From the NCBI RefSeq assembly GCF_003254545.1, contig NZ_QJRH01000071.1, positions 248,001-312,000 on the forward strand: 64,000 nucleotides of DNA. Reading direction: 5' to 3'. The notes under the pieces are model-generated. The model worked only from the letters and a program-made list of their open reading frames with translations, did not search any database and was not told the DNA's origin. Positions within the stretch are counted from its first letter, which is position 1, and every line of letters begins with the position of its first letter. Shown here piece by piece: positions 47,307 through 56,328 of the stretch. This stretch comes from Flavobacterium tistrianum (GTDB taxonomy: Bacteria; Bacteroidota; Bacteroidia; Flavobacteriales; Flavobacteriaceae). Made by a program: the position numbers and the translations under genes.

Positions 47307-50066
47307 TTATTCGGTATCTTTCGTTTCTTCCAAATCTTCGGTTTTCTTACCGACTTTTACTTTAGGATTATCTTGAGTTCCCGTAACAGTTAGTGGAATT
47401 CCGAAAATTCCAAAAGGAGGTAATCCTAAACGCATTTTTAGGTTTAATTTTCCATCTAAGCTTGTTGTTCCTTCAATTCTTGGTCTAAAGCCGGCAAACT
47501 TAAATTTAAAGCGTTCTACGGTTATGATATTGTTCTTAACTGTTGTTTTGATATCAACTTTAGAAAGATCTGGATTTTTCATCGATTCAGAATTGGTTTG
47601 TTTGCTTACAGCATTAAACATTTTCAAACCTCTCACTTTTACATCTTTTACAGAAAGAGTTCCGCCTCCAACAAGCGAAGGGTAAACAGGATCCATATTT
47701 CCGTTTAAACGGCCTTTTAATTGGTAATCTAAAGAAACGATTCCTTGCGCTTTTTCTGCGGCGCTCGCCATTTTTCTGAAAACTTCAACTTCATTATACG
47801 CTCTCTTAATGTCAAAATCTGTTGCTTTTATAGAATAATCAAAATTGGCTTTTTGTGGTGTTACAGCTTGATAATTGGCATTCATTGAAACGTTGCAACC
47901 AATTAAATTAAAACCAGTGTTTTGCATGGTCAATTTACCATTTTTCATGGATAAATTTCCAGTTGCATTTTGAAGATTTAATTTGTCGAAATTTACCTTT
48001 TGTGCATTGGCAAATAATTGTAAGTTTAAATTGGTTGGAATAATAATAACGCCTGTCTGAGTATTTTCAGATGGTTTGGTTTCGGTTTTTGGAGCAGAAG
48101 TCTGTGTTACAGATGTATTCGGATCTACGCTTGACATGAATTCATCAACGTTGATATATCTTGATGTAACTTTAAAAGAACCTTTTAAAACTCCTGTATT
48201 GGTCATTACATAATTTAAAACGTTCTGAAGATAACCATTCATTTTAAAATCAGATTGCCCGTATGCAGCAAGAAAATTATTGAAAGACATTTTATCCTGA
48301 TTGATTTTGAAAATTCCTTCTTTGATGATGAATTTCTTCGGAAGATATTCAGAAGTAATTCCAATGTTTCTTAATTCAAGAGTTCCCTTATTATTTAATT
48401 TGCTGTAATTCCCTTTTTCGGCATCGCTTTGTTTTCCTTTTAAAGATACGTCAGCTTTTACAAAACCATCAAAATCAAGACCTTTTTGCGAGAAAACTCT
48501 ATAAATTCTGCTGATATCCAATTCACCTTTTGCCTTCACATCATAACTCAAATCATCAAAATTGCTTAAGTCAGCCTGTACAAAAACAGGTTTTCCTTCA
48601 AAAGTAAATTGAGTCGGCTGTAAGTTTACTTTCAGATCGGCAAATGTCCCTTTCTGGTTTTCTATTTTCGATTTAATCGTAATATCAGTAATTGGATTTG
48701 GATAATATGGCGTTTTTAAATATCCATTATCCAAATTAAGAACTCCGTTTGTTACAGGAAAACGCTTAGTCTTTTGGTCAAATACTCCATTTGCTTTTAC
48801 ATCACCAGCCAGAGTTCCTTTTAATTCAATATCTGGAATTCCAAGTGCCTTCATTAGTTTTTCAAGATCGATTTTGGCCTTAAAATCAGCATTAATATCT
48901 GGCGTGTTTATACCTTTAACCAAGAATTTCGATTTTAAATAATCTTGATTAATCTTTAGCGATAGGTTTTTGGCATCAACAATTGTCAAATCTGGATTTA
49001 GAGAAGGAACGGTTGTTTTAACATCTAAATTTAGGTTTGAAACTGGAAATGCGCTTTTGTTATAATTGACAAAACCGTCAGTTACTTTTACATCCAAATC
49101 CAAATCAGGAGCAATATTTTCAGAAGCAATATATTTTCCTTTTAAAGTCAGGAGCAGATCTGCATTTCCTTTTAAATCTGTTTTAGAAAGCCAAGTAATA
49201 TATTTTGGAGGTAAGGCTGTAAAAACATCATAAAGCTTGCTGTTATTGGATTTAATAACAAAATCCATATTGTAGCCATCTTTCAAAAAATCAAACTTCC
49301 CTTTAAAATCTACCAGAAGCTGATTGATTTTAAGGTTATTCTGCTGAAAAAAGAAAGAAAGCGAATTGATGTTTACTTTTGTAATCAAATCGGCATCAAC
49401 CTTTTTGTTCATTAAATACGGTTCGTCTTCATAAACGATATTTAATTTTTCGATGTTTGCTTTAGAATATAAATCAAAAACAGCTTTGTTTAAATCTCCT
49501 TTTCCTAAATAATTAAAACCGAATGCGTCAAAATGAACTTTAGTCGATTTATCATCATAAACAATTTTACTGTTTAAAATTTCAATTCGTTCCAGTTTAA
49601 GCGCCGTATCGCTACTATCTTTAGATTTAGAAGCTTGTTCTTGCGATTTATAAATATTGTAATTCGCTTCTCCTTCAGGATTCACTTTTACGTTTATAAA
49701 AGAATCTGATAAATAAATCTGATCAATTTTTACCGATTTGCTGAAAATCAGACTCGCCACATTTATTCCGAAAGAAACCTCTTTTGCGGTAATGAATTTT
49801 TCGTTTGTATAAGGTGCCGAACCATTCAAACTTAAATTGTCTAAGGTTAAAGTAAGTGAAGGAAAATGGTGGAAAAACGACACCGAAACATCAGAATAAT
49901 TCAATTCTGCGCTTAACCTTTCGTTGGCTGTTTTCTTAATTTGTTCTTTAATCTGATCCTCAAAGACAATAGGCGTTAAAAATAATAATCCTATAATAAC
50001 TGCGAAAGTTATTCCGGTATACTTAGCAATTTTAAAAACGATTGATCTCGATTTACTTTTTTGCAT
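47307..50066 (-). CDS. AsmA family protein
   Basis: The 919-aa protein has an N-terminal membrane helix (IAKYTGITFAVIIGLLFLTP near 13-32). The AsmA-type start follows (VFEDQIKEQIKKTANERLSA, then LNYSDVSVSFFHHFPSLTLT), and the rest is a long run of beta-strands of the type proposed to form a lipid-transfer groove between membranes. The C-terminal part GKLNLKMRLGLPPFGIFGIP is typical of the family. It lies 51 bases after miaE on the same strand. Lipid transport or outer-membrane assembly is inferred from the family. Confidence 0.88.
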   Translation of the reverse strand: MQKSKSRSIVFKIAKYTGITFAVIIGLLFLTPIVFEDQIKEQIKKTANERLSAELNYSDVSVSFFHHFPSLTLTLDNLSLNGSAPYTNEKFITAKEVSFGINVASLIFSKSVKIDQIYLSDSFINVKVNPEGEANYNIYKSQEQASKSKDSSDTALKLERIEILNSKIVYDDKSTKVHFDAFGFNYLGKGDLNKAVFDLYSKANIEKLNIVYEDEPYLMNKKVDADLITKVNINSLSFFFQQNNLKINQLLVDFKGKFDFLKDGYNMDFVIKSNNSKLYDVFTALPPKYITWLSKTDLKGNADLLLTLKGKYIASENIAPDLDLDVKVTDGFVNYNKSAFPVSNLNLDVKTTVPSLNPDLTIVDAKNLSLKINQDYLKSKFLVKGINTPDINADFKAKIDLEKLMKALGIPDIELKGTLAGDVKANGVFDQKTKRFPVTNGVLNLDNGYLKTPYYPNPITDITIKSKIENQKGTFADLKVNLQPTQFTFEGKPVFVQADLSNFDDLSYDVKAKGELDISRIYRVFSQKGLDFDGFVKADVSLKGKQSDAEKGNYSKLNNKGTLELRNIGITSEYLPKKFIIKEGIFKINQDKMSFNNFLAAYGQSDFKMNGYLQNVLNYVMTNTGVLKGSFKVTSRYINVDEFMSSVDPNTSVTQTSAPKTETKPSENTQTGVIIIPTNLNLQLFANAQKVNFDKLNLQNATGNLSMKNGKLTMQNTGFNLIGCNVSMNANYQAVTPQKANFDYSIKATDFDIKRAYNEVEVFRKMASAAEKAQGIVSLDYQLKGRLNGNMDPVYPSLVGGGTLSVKDVKVRGLKMFNAVSKQTNSESMKNPDLSKVDIKTTVKNNIITVERFKFKFAGFRPRIEGTTSLDGKLNLKMRLGLPPFGIFGIPLTVTGTQDNPKVKVGKKTEDLEETKDTE

Positions 50067-50117
50067 AACGAATTGTGGTTTTTAAATATAAAAATAGAGT
50101 TGAAAAAAGAGCGTAAT

Positions 50118-50699
50118 TTATCCGTGAACTGTTTCACTTTTACCATAATTGGTAATAATAGAACCTTCATATTCAATCCATTCTTTCCAGCGTTTATCGA
50201 TATCGATATTATCTTGATATTTTCTGGCAAATCCTAAAAAAGTAGTGTAATGTCCTGCTTCAGAAATCATTAAATCACGGTAGAATTTAGCTAATTCTGG
50301 ATCTTGAATATTTTCTGAAAGCACTTTAAAACGTTCGCAGCTTCTGGCTTCAATCATTGCCGAAAACAATAATCGGTCGCAAAGAGCATCTCTTCGGCTT
50401 CCGTCTTTTTTCATGAATTTAAAAAGCTCATTTACATAATGATCTTTTCGCTCACGACCTAAAGTAAGTCCACGTTGTTTTATGATGTTATGAACCATCT
50501 GAAAATGTTCCAGTTCTTCTCTGGCAATTTCAAGCATTTCGGTTACCAATTCTTCGATTTCAGAATTGTAAGTCACGATACTAATCGCATTTGAAGCCGC
50601 TTTTTGCTCGCACCAAGCATGATCCGTTAAAATTTCTTCGATATTTGACTCAACTATATTTACCCAGCGAGGGTCTGTAGCTAATTTTAATCCCAACAT
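50118..50699 (-). CDS. miaE: tRNA-(ms2io6A)-hydroxylase-like di-iron protein
   Basis: This 193-aa four-helix-bundle di-iron protein hydroxylates the isopentenyl group of ms2i6A37 in tRNA in known members. Visible iron ligands are HAWCEQKAASNA near 27-38, EIAREELEHFQMVHN near 77-91, IEARSCERFKVL and MISEAGHYTTFLG near 148-160. The length is normal. A TAATTTTG -7 box lies at 50723-50730 on the minus strand. The AsmA gene follows. Confidence 0.88.
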   Translation of the reverse strand: MLGLKLATDPRWVNIVESNIEEILTDHAWCEQKAASNAISIVTYNSEIEELVTEMLEIAREELEHFQMVHNIIKQRGLTLGRERKDHYVNELFKFMKKDGSRRDALCDRLLFSAMIEARSCERFKVLSENIQDPELAKFYRDLMISEAGHYTTFLGFARKYQDNIDIDKRWKEWIEYEGSIITNYGKSETVHG

Positions 50700-50812
50700 A
50701 ATTTCCCAGCATTTAGATTTTGCAAAATTAGTGTTTTTTTACGACCGAATTTCAGGAAATTGGGTGCAAATCAGCGGGAAAAAGTATTATTTTGTAATAT
50801 GAAACAAAGTTT

Positions 50813-52054
50813 ATGAATCAAATAAAAAAACTTTTAATTGTTGGGTTTGTTTGGCCCGAGCCAAAGTCTTCTGCTGCAGGCGGAAGAATGATGCAGTTGA
50901 TTTCTATTTTCAGGGAAAATGGATTTGAAATTACATTTGCAAGTGCGGCTCAGGATAGCGATTTTATGGTTGATTTGTCTGAATTTGGAGTAATAAAAAG
51001 AAGCATCGAACTTAATTCGTCTACTTTTGATGATTTTATTTTAGAATTAAATCCAGATGTTGTTTTGTTTGATCGTTTTATGGTCGAAGAACAATTTGGT
51101 TGGCGAGTTGTTGAAAAGTGTCCAAAAGCAATTCGAATTTTGGATACCGAAGATTTGCATTGTTTAAGAACTGCAAGGCAAAAAGCTTTTAAAGAAAATC
51201 GCACTTTTGAAATAGAAGATTTACTGTCTGAAGAAGTGGCAAAAAGAGAAATTGCCAGTGTTTTAAGATGCGATTTGTCTCTAATCATTTCTGAATTTGA
51301 AATGAATATTCTAAAAGAGGTTTTCAAAATCAATGAAGATTTACTTTTTTATCTTCCTTTTTTGGTTGATGAAATGAATGAAGAAGAATTGCAGAAATTG
51401 CCTTCTTTTGAAGAACGTAAGAATTTTGTTTTTATCGGAAATTTTCTTCATGAGCCAAATTGGAATACCGTTCAGCATTTGAAAGAATCTATTTGGCCTT
51501 TTATAAGAAAAGATTTTCCAGAAGCGGTTTTGGAAGTTTATGGTGCTTATCCTTCGCAGAAAGTGTTACAATTGCATCAGCCTAAAAATGGTTTTTATAT
51601 TATGGGAAGGGCAGAAGATGCCAATGAAATTGTGAAAAAAGCCAGAATTGTTTTAGCGCCAATTCGTTTTGGAGCAGGTTTGAAAGGAAAATTATTAGAA
51701 GCCATGCAGTGCGGAACGCCAAGTGTAACAACATCTGTTGGTTCTGAAGCCATGCATGCCGATTTGCCTTGGAATGGTTTTATAGAAGATGATTCAGCTG
51801 AATTTGCTAAAAATGCTATTGAACTGTATCAAAATGAAAATCTTTGGAAGCAATCTCAGAAAAATGGAATTGCAATCATTAATGAATGCTACCAAAAAAG
51901 CAATTATTCTAATCAATTGATTTCACAGGTAAATTCACTTTTGATTGATTCAAAAAGTCATCGTCTTCATAATTTTATGGGAAATCTGTTGCAGCATCAT
52001 GCATTTAAAAGCACCATGTACATGTCAAAATGGATTGAAGCAAAAAACAAGTAA
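50813..52054 (+). CDS. Glycosyltransferase (GT-B fold, family 4-like)
   Basis: The 413-aa cytoplasmic protein has an N-terminal Rossmann half starting LLIVGFVWPEPKSSAAGGRM. Its C-terminal nucleotide-sugar-binding half has FVFIGNFLHEPNWNTVQHLK near 202-221 and APIRFGAGLKGKLLEAMQCG near 282-301. The sequence PSVTTSVGSEAM then completes the typical GT4/Glyco_trans_1_4 pattern. Donor and acceptor cannot be deduced. It is a single gene without polysaccharide neighbours. Confidence 0.87.
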   Translation: MNQIKKLLIVGFVWPEPKSSAAGGRMMQLISIFRENGFEITFASAAQDSDFMVDLSEFGVIKRSIELNSSTFDDFILELNPDVVLFDRFMVEEQFGWRVVEKCPKAIRILDTEDLHCLRTARQKAFKENRTFEIEDLLSEEVAKREIASVLRCDLSLIISEFEMNILKEVFKINEDLLFYLPFLVDEMNEEELQKLPSFEERKNFVFIGNFLHEPNWNTVQHLKESIWPFIRKDFPEAVLEVYGAYPSQKVLQLHQPKNGFYIMGRAEDANEIVKKARIVLAPIRFGAGLKGKLLEAMQCGTPSVTTSVGSEAMHADLPWNGFIEDDSAEFAKNAIELYQNENLWKQSQKNGIAIINECYQKSNYSNQLISQVNSLLIDSKSHRLHNFMGNLLQHHAFKSTMYMSKWIEAKNK

Positions 52055-52239
52055 TCAGTAACAGTTTTACAGTAATCGGTAGACTGTAGCTGATTACTTA
52101 CTTCTTCTGGGTTTAATGCCGTTAATCGTGCCTTGTATTTAATTTTTAATGTTATTATTTGTTTTGTCTTTTGACATTACAAAGTTGCGACGATTGCAGA
52201 TTTTAAAACAATGTACGCTATGTGATGGATAATTTTTTC

Positions 52240-52400
52240 TAGTTTTTTGAGGAGCTAATCCAGCTTTCCACTTCAAGTCCTCACTCAAAACCCTGATTTT
52301 TCTAAGCCACAAAACGAGCTTCCGTTGGTCGCTGTTTTCTGGCAAGAAAAATCAGGGTTTCAAGCTCTGGGCTTTCCACTTCAATCTGGGCTAGGGCACT
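52240..52400 (-). repeat. Large structured intergenic element with direct and inverted repeats
   Basis: The direct repeat GCTTTCCACTTCAA occurs at 52263-52276 and 52371-52384. It encloses a 16-bp inverted repeat AAACCCTGATTTTTCT (52288-52303) / AGAAAAATCAGGGTTT (52345-52360). Read on the minus strand the flank CTAGCCCAGATTGAAGTGGA is followed by AAGCCC, resembling the elements at 5307 and 3552. No protein is encoded. Confidence 0.7.
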
Positions 52401-52427
52401 CGGTTTCATAAGAATGTTTTCGTTTAG

Positions 52428-52675
52428 TCTGTCATTTCGACCGAAGGGAGAAATCGCACGCGGAATTCTACAAAGATTGGGTTTATTCTGCATTGTTTCC
52501 TGTTTAGTTTGTCATTTCGAGGAACGAGAAATCTCCGTATGTAACTCCGCTACCAGAATCAACAATCTTTGTTGAGCTACTTGCGGAGATTTCTCGTTCC
52601 TCGAAATGACAAGATTGTGTTGATTGTTTTGCGGAATTTCTAATGAGATTCCTCGTTCCTCGGAATGACAAATAT
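52428..52675. repeat. Inverted-repeat elements of the GAGGAACGAGAAATCTC family
   Basis: TTTGTCATTTCGAGGAACGA then GAAATCTCCG (from 52508) pairs with CGGAGATTTCTCGTTCCTCG then AAATGACAA (to about 52611). A further half-unit TGAGATTCCTCGTTCCTCGG then AATGACAAA ends near 52671. An altered unit, TGTCATTTCGACCGAAGGGA, lies at about 52431. The region thus holds one full inverted element and two extra arms. It is related to the element at 9281-9383. Confidence 0.75.
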
Positions 52676-52685
52676 TGCGAATAAA

Positions 52686-52723
52686 AAAAGAGTCTGTTCT
52701 TTAAAAAAAAAACAGACTCTTTT
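52686..52723 (-). terminator. Terminator after the M1 aminopeptidase gene
   Basis: AAAAGAGTCTGTT / AACAGACTCTTTT is separated by an A-rich loop. It lies just beyond the peptidase stop on the minus strand and is followed there by TTTTTTAT. Confidence 0.82.
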
Positions 52724-52744
52724 AAACTTATATTTTTGAAAAAA

Positions 52745-54592
52745 TTATTTCAAAACACTTGCAGCATCCTGAATAGTGGTTGCATGATAACCAGATTTTG
52801 CTTTATCAAAAACTTTTTTGGCCCAAACTTTTCCTTCTGGAGTTTTGACCATTTCTTTGTAAAGCATCATGATAGATCCAGTTCTGCTGCTTCCAATTAA
52901 GAATTGTTCAATTGCAGAATCAGCAGCTTTGTATTGATGGCGAATTGCCTGAACAAACCATTGACGTTTAATGATAAAATTACCGCCTTTAGTAAAGTTG
53001 AATTCTTTATCAATTGCTTCCATTTCTTTTACTGTGATATCAGCTGGAAGATGATCTATAAAATGTTGTTTTTCCGCAGTTGTGGTGATTTTTTTGCTTA
53101 AACCAGCAACGCCAGTTTCTCTCCAGCTTTTTTGAATGGCATCAATAGCATCAAATTCTGCTGAACTTACAGGAACGATGTTTGATGGAATTCCCGGTTT
53201 GTAAATCCAGTTGTCTAATTGGATTTTATTTGCTAAAGCTTTATCTCCTTTAATAAGATTTTCGTTTAAATACTTTACAAAATCTTCTGTTGTGATAGAT
53301 TGGAAAGCATGAGAATCGAAATAGTTTTTAATAAACGGATCGAATTTTTCGCGTCCAACGGCATTTTCAATAACTCTTAAAAAAGAATATCCTTTTACAT
53401 AAGGAATCATGCTAATTCCGTCGTCAGGATTTCTTCCTGTCAAACTAACTTTTAATCTTGTATCTGGATTTGTGTTTCCATATTCAGCAACATTGTCAAT
53501 CAATTCTTTGTTGGTGATGACGTTTTGCATGTCAAATTCTTTTTTACCAAAAATTGCTTCTCCAATTCTGTGCTCAACGTAAGTAGTAAAACCTTCGTTT
53601 AGCCAAATATCATCCCAAGTTGCGTTTGTGACTAAGTTTCCGCTCCAGCTGTGTCCTAATTCGTGTGCTAGTAAGCTTGTAAGCGAACGATCTCCGGCAA
53701 GTACTCCTGGAGTTAAAAAAGTCAAGTTTGGGTTTTCCATTCCGCCATAAGGGAAACTTGGAGGTAAAACCAAAACATCATAACGTCCCCATCTGTAAGG
53801 GCCGTATAATTTTTCTGCAGCATTTACCATTTTTCCAAGCTCAGCAAATTCGTATGCTGCGCTTTTTAGAACAGAAGGTTCTGCATAAACTCCAGTTCTG
53901 TTATCGATTGCTTGAAATTCAATATCTCCAACTGCAATCGCCATTAAATAAGAAGGGATTGCTTTGTCTTGTTTGAAAGTATAAACTCCAGTATCATTTT
54001 TCTTCTGCGGATTTACAGCACTCATAACCGCCAATAAATCTTTAGGAACGGTAACTTTTGCATTATAAGTAAAACGAATTCCAGGTGAATCCTGACAAGG
54101 AATCCAAGTTCTAGACCAAACACTTTCGCCTTGAGAGAAAACAAAAGGTTTCTTTTTGTCTGCAGTTTGCTCTGGTTTTAGCCATTGTAATGCCACACCG
54201 TCTTTAGTTGTATTGTAATAAATATTTACTTTGGTTGTGTTTGGCTCAATGGTGATATGAAGCGGTTTTCCGTGAAATTCTGTGTCTTTTCCAAGCTCAA
54301 ATTTGGTTTCTTTTTCGTCGTCACCTAAAGTTACTTTTGTAATGTTTAAAGTGTTTTCGTCAAAAATAATTTCGTTTCCTTTACTGATGTTGTCAATTGT
54401 CCAAGATGCTTTTCCTGAAATAGTTTCTGTGTCAAAATCAACTTTGATGTCAAGATCAAGATGCTTTGCAACAGCAAGTTCTGGTTTAGAGTAACTGTGT
54501 TCGTCTGTAACAGCAGCTGTTTTTTCTGTTTGCTCTTTTTTCTGGCAAGCAATTGCTGTCAGAAATAAAGCGACAAGAATTAGTTTCTTCAT
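52745..54592 (-). CDS. M1 family zinc aminopeptidase, lipoprotein
   Basis: The 615-aa protein has a lipobox (LILVALFLTAIACQKKE, Cys near 16). The substrate-side motif is PYGGMENPN near 279-287, the zinc site LLAHELGHSWSGN near 304-316, and the third ligand NEGFTTYVEHRIG near 333-345. The C-terminal part matches leukotriene-A4-hydrolase-like M1 enzymes (DNWIYKPGIPSN near 475). It probably releases N-terminal amino acids from peptides at the cell envelope. It is separated from pdhC by a terminator. Confidence 0.92.
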   Translation of the reverse strand: MKKLILVALFLTAIACQKKEQTEKTAAVTDEHSYSKPELAVAKHLDLDIKVDFDTETISGKASWTIDNISKGNEIIFDENTLNITKVTLGDDEKETKFELGKDTEFHGKPLHITIEPNTTKVNIYYNTTKDGVALQWLKPEQTADKKKPFVFSQGESVWSRTWIPCQDSPGIRFTYNAKVTVPKDLLAVMSAVNPQKKNDTGVYTFKQDKAIPSYLMAIAVGDIEFQAIDNRTGVYAEPSVLKSAAYEFAELGKMVNAAEKLYGPYRWGRYDVLVLPPSFPYGGMENPNLTFLTPGVLAGDRSLTSLLAHELGHSWSGNLVTNATWDDIWLNEGFTTYVEHRIGEAIFGKKEFDMQNVITNKELIDNVAEYGNTNPDTRLKVSLTGRNPDDGISMIPYVKGYSFLRVIENAVGREKFDPFIKNYFDSHAFQSITTEDFVKYLNENLIKGDKALANKIQLDNWIYKPGIPSNIVPVSSAEFDAIDAIQKSWRETGVAGLSKKITTTAEKQHFIDHLPADITVKEMEAIDKEFNFTKGGNFIIKRQWFVQAIRHQYKAADSAIEQFLIGSSRTGSIMMLYKEMVKTPEGKVWAKKVFDKAKSGYHATTIQDAASVLK

Positions 54593-54631
54593 TTTGTGAG
54601 GTTTTGAATTTGAGGATGAAAATTAAACAAA

Positions 54632-54663
54632 AAATCCCGTTTTGAATAAACAAAACGGGATTT
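54632..54663 (-). terminator. Terminator after pdhC
   Basis: The perfect 13-base arms AAATCCCGTTTTG / CAAAACGGGATTT with an AATAAA loop are followed on the minus strand by TTTGTTTAATTTT. Confidence 0.88.
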
Positions 54664-54683
54664 AATTATAAAATTAACAACGA

Positions 54684-56324
54684 TTACGCCAACATTGTAA
54701 CTGGGCTTTCGATGTATTGTTTTAATGTTTGTAAGAACTGAGCTCCAGTTGCACCGTCAATTGTTCTGTGGTCGCAAGCTAATGATAGCATCATTGTGTT
54801 TCCAACTACGATTTGACCATTTTTAACTACTGGTTTCTCAACAATTGCACCTACAGAAAGGATAGCAGAGTTTGGCTGGTTGATAATTGAATTGAATTCA
54901 GTAATACCAAACATACCAAGGTTAGATACTGTAAAAGTACTTCCTTCCATTTCCTGTGGTCCTAATTTTTTGTTTTTAGCTCTTCCAGCAAGATCTCTTA
55001 CTGAACCACCGATTTGAGATAAACTCATAGCGTCAGTAAATTTCAATACAGGAACAACTAATCCATCTTCAACAGCTACAGCAACACCAATGTTTACGTG
55101 GTGGTTGATGATGATAGCATCTTCTTTCCAAGTAGAGTTGATTTTTGGGTGTTTTTTCAATGCTAAAGCACAAGCTTTGATTACCATATCGTTGAAAGAT
55201 ACTTTTGTATCTGGAACGCTGTTGATAGCAGCTCTAGCTTGCATTGCTTCGTCCATACTTACTTCGATCACTAAGTTGTAGTGAGGAGCAGTGAATAAAG
55301 ATTCAGAAAGACGTTTTGCAATAATTTTACGCATTTGAGAGTTTTTGATCTCTTCTGTGTAAACTTCACCAGCAGGAACAAATACTTTTGGAGCAGCAGG
55401 AGCAGATGCTTCTTGTTTAGCAGAAGGAGCAGAAGCAGCAGTTTGTGCTTGCGCAGATGGAGTAAAGTTTTCGATATCGCTTTTTACGATTCTTCCGTTT
55501 TCTCCAGATCCTTTAACTTGGCTTAATTGAATTCCTTTGTCAGAAGCGATTTTTTTAGCTAAAGGTGAAGCTAAAATTCTTCCTCCGTTTGAAGTTTCAG
55601 CAACAGCTTCTGTAGCTTGTGCAGCAGCAGGTGCAGCTTTTGTTTCTTCAGCAGCAGGAGCACTTGCAGTTGCAGCGCCACCAGCAGTAAAGTTATCAGC
55701 AACTCCAGAAATGTCAGTTCCTGCAGGTCCGATGATAGCTAATAAGCTGTCAACAGGAGCAGTGCTTCCTTCTTGAATTCCGATGTATAATAATGTTCCA
55801 GCATTGAAAGACTCAAACTCCATAGTAGCTTTGTCTGTTTCAATTTCTGCTAAAATATCTCCTTCAGCTACAGTATCGCCAACTTTTTTCAGCCAAGTTG
55901 CTACTGTACCTTCAGTCATTGTATCGCTTAAACGTGGCATAGTTACCACTACAACACCTTTTGGTAGTTCAGCTGCTTTTGCAGGAGCAGCGGTTTCGGT
56001 TTTTGCTTCGGCAACAGGAGCATCCGCTTTTGGAGCTTCAGCAGCAGGAGCATTACCGCCAGCTAAAAGAGCAGAAATATCTTCTCCTTCTTTACCGATG
56101 ATAGCTAATAATGAATCAACCGGAGCAGTTTCTCCAGCTTGAATTCCGATATGTAAAAGAGTTCCTTCATTAAAAGATTCGAACTCCATTGTTGCTTTGT
56201 CTGTTTCAATTTCAGCTAAGATATCGCCTTCGCTTACTTTATCGCCTACTTTTTTAAGCCAAGTTGCTACCGTTCCTTCAGTCATAGTATCGCTCAAACG
56301 AGGCATTGTTACTTTAATCGCCAT
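54684..56324 (-). CDS. pdhC: Pyruvate dehydrogenase E2, dihydrolipoamide acetyltransferase
   Basis: This 546-aa core subunit of the pyruvate dehydrogenase complex has two lipoyl domains. Both begin VTMPRLSDTMTEGTVATWLK, with lipoyl lysines in ETDKATMEFESFN near 43 and about 166, and they are joined by Ala/Pro/Glu linkers. A peripheral-subunit-binding domain follows (ILASPLAKKIASDKGIQLSQ near 250-269). The catalytic domain ends with ACDHRTIDGATGAQFLQTLK (His near 519). pdhA lies immediately upstream with a 4-base gap. No E1-beta gene is adjacent. Confidence 0.95.
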   Translation of the reverse strand: MAIKVTMPRLSDTMTEGTVATWLKKVGDKVSEGDILAEIETDKATMEFESFNEGTLLHIGIQAGETAPVDSLLAIIGKEGEDISALLAGGNAPAAEAPKADAPVAEAKTETAAPAKAAELPKGVVVVTMPRLSDTMTEGTVATWLKKVGDTVAEGDILAEIETDKATMEFESFNAGTLLYIGIQEGSTAPVDSLLAIIGPAGTDISGVADNFTAGGAATASAPAAEETKAAPAAAQATEAVAETSNGGRILASPLAKKIASDKGIQLSQVKGSGENGRIVKSDIENFTPSAQAQTAASAPSAKQEASAPAAPKVFVPAGEVYTEEIKNSQMRKIIAKRLSESLFTAPHYNLVIEVSMDEAMQARAAINSVPDTKVSFNDMVIKACALALKKHPKINSTWKEDAIIINHHVNIGVAVAVEDGLVVPVLKFTDAMSLSQIGGSVRDLAGRAKNKKLGPQEMEGSTFTVSNLGMFGITEFNSIINQPNSAILSVGAIVEKPVVKNGQIVVGNTMMLSLACDHRTIDGATGAQFLQTLKQYIESPVTMLA

Positions 56325-56328
56325 GATA

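Noticed and set aside
52055..52744. Degraded gene or insertion sequence remnant in the 690-base gap
   Set aside because: No frame resembles a transposase, and the content is accounted for by structured repeats and a terminator.
55335..56142. Plus-strand frames antisense to pdhC
   Set aside because: Their Ala/Ser/Val-rich products mirror the Ala/Pro linkers of E2 and are shadows of the real gene.
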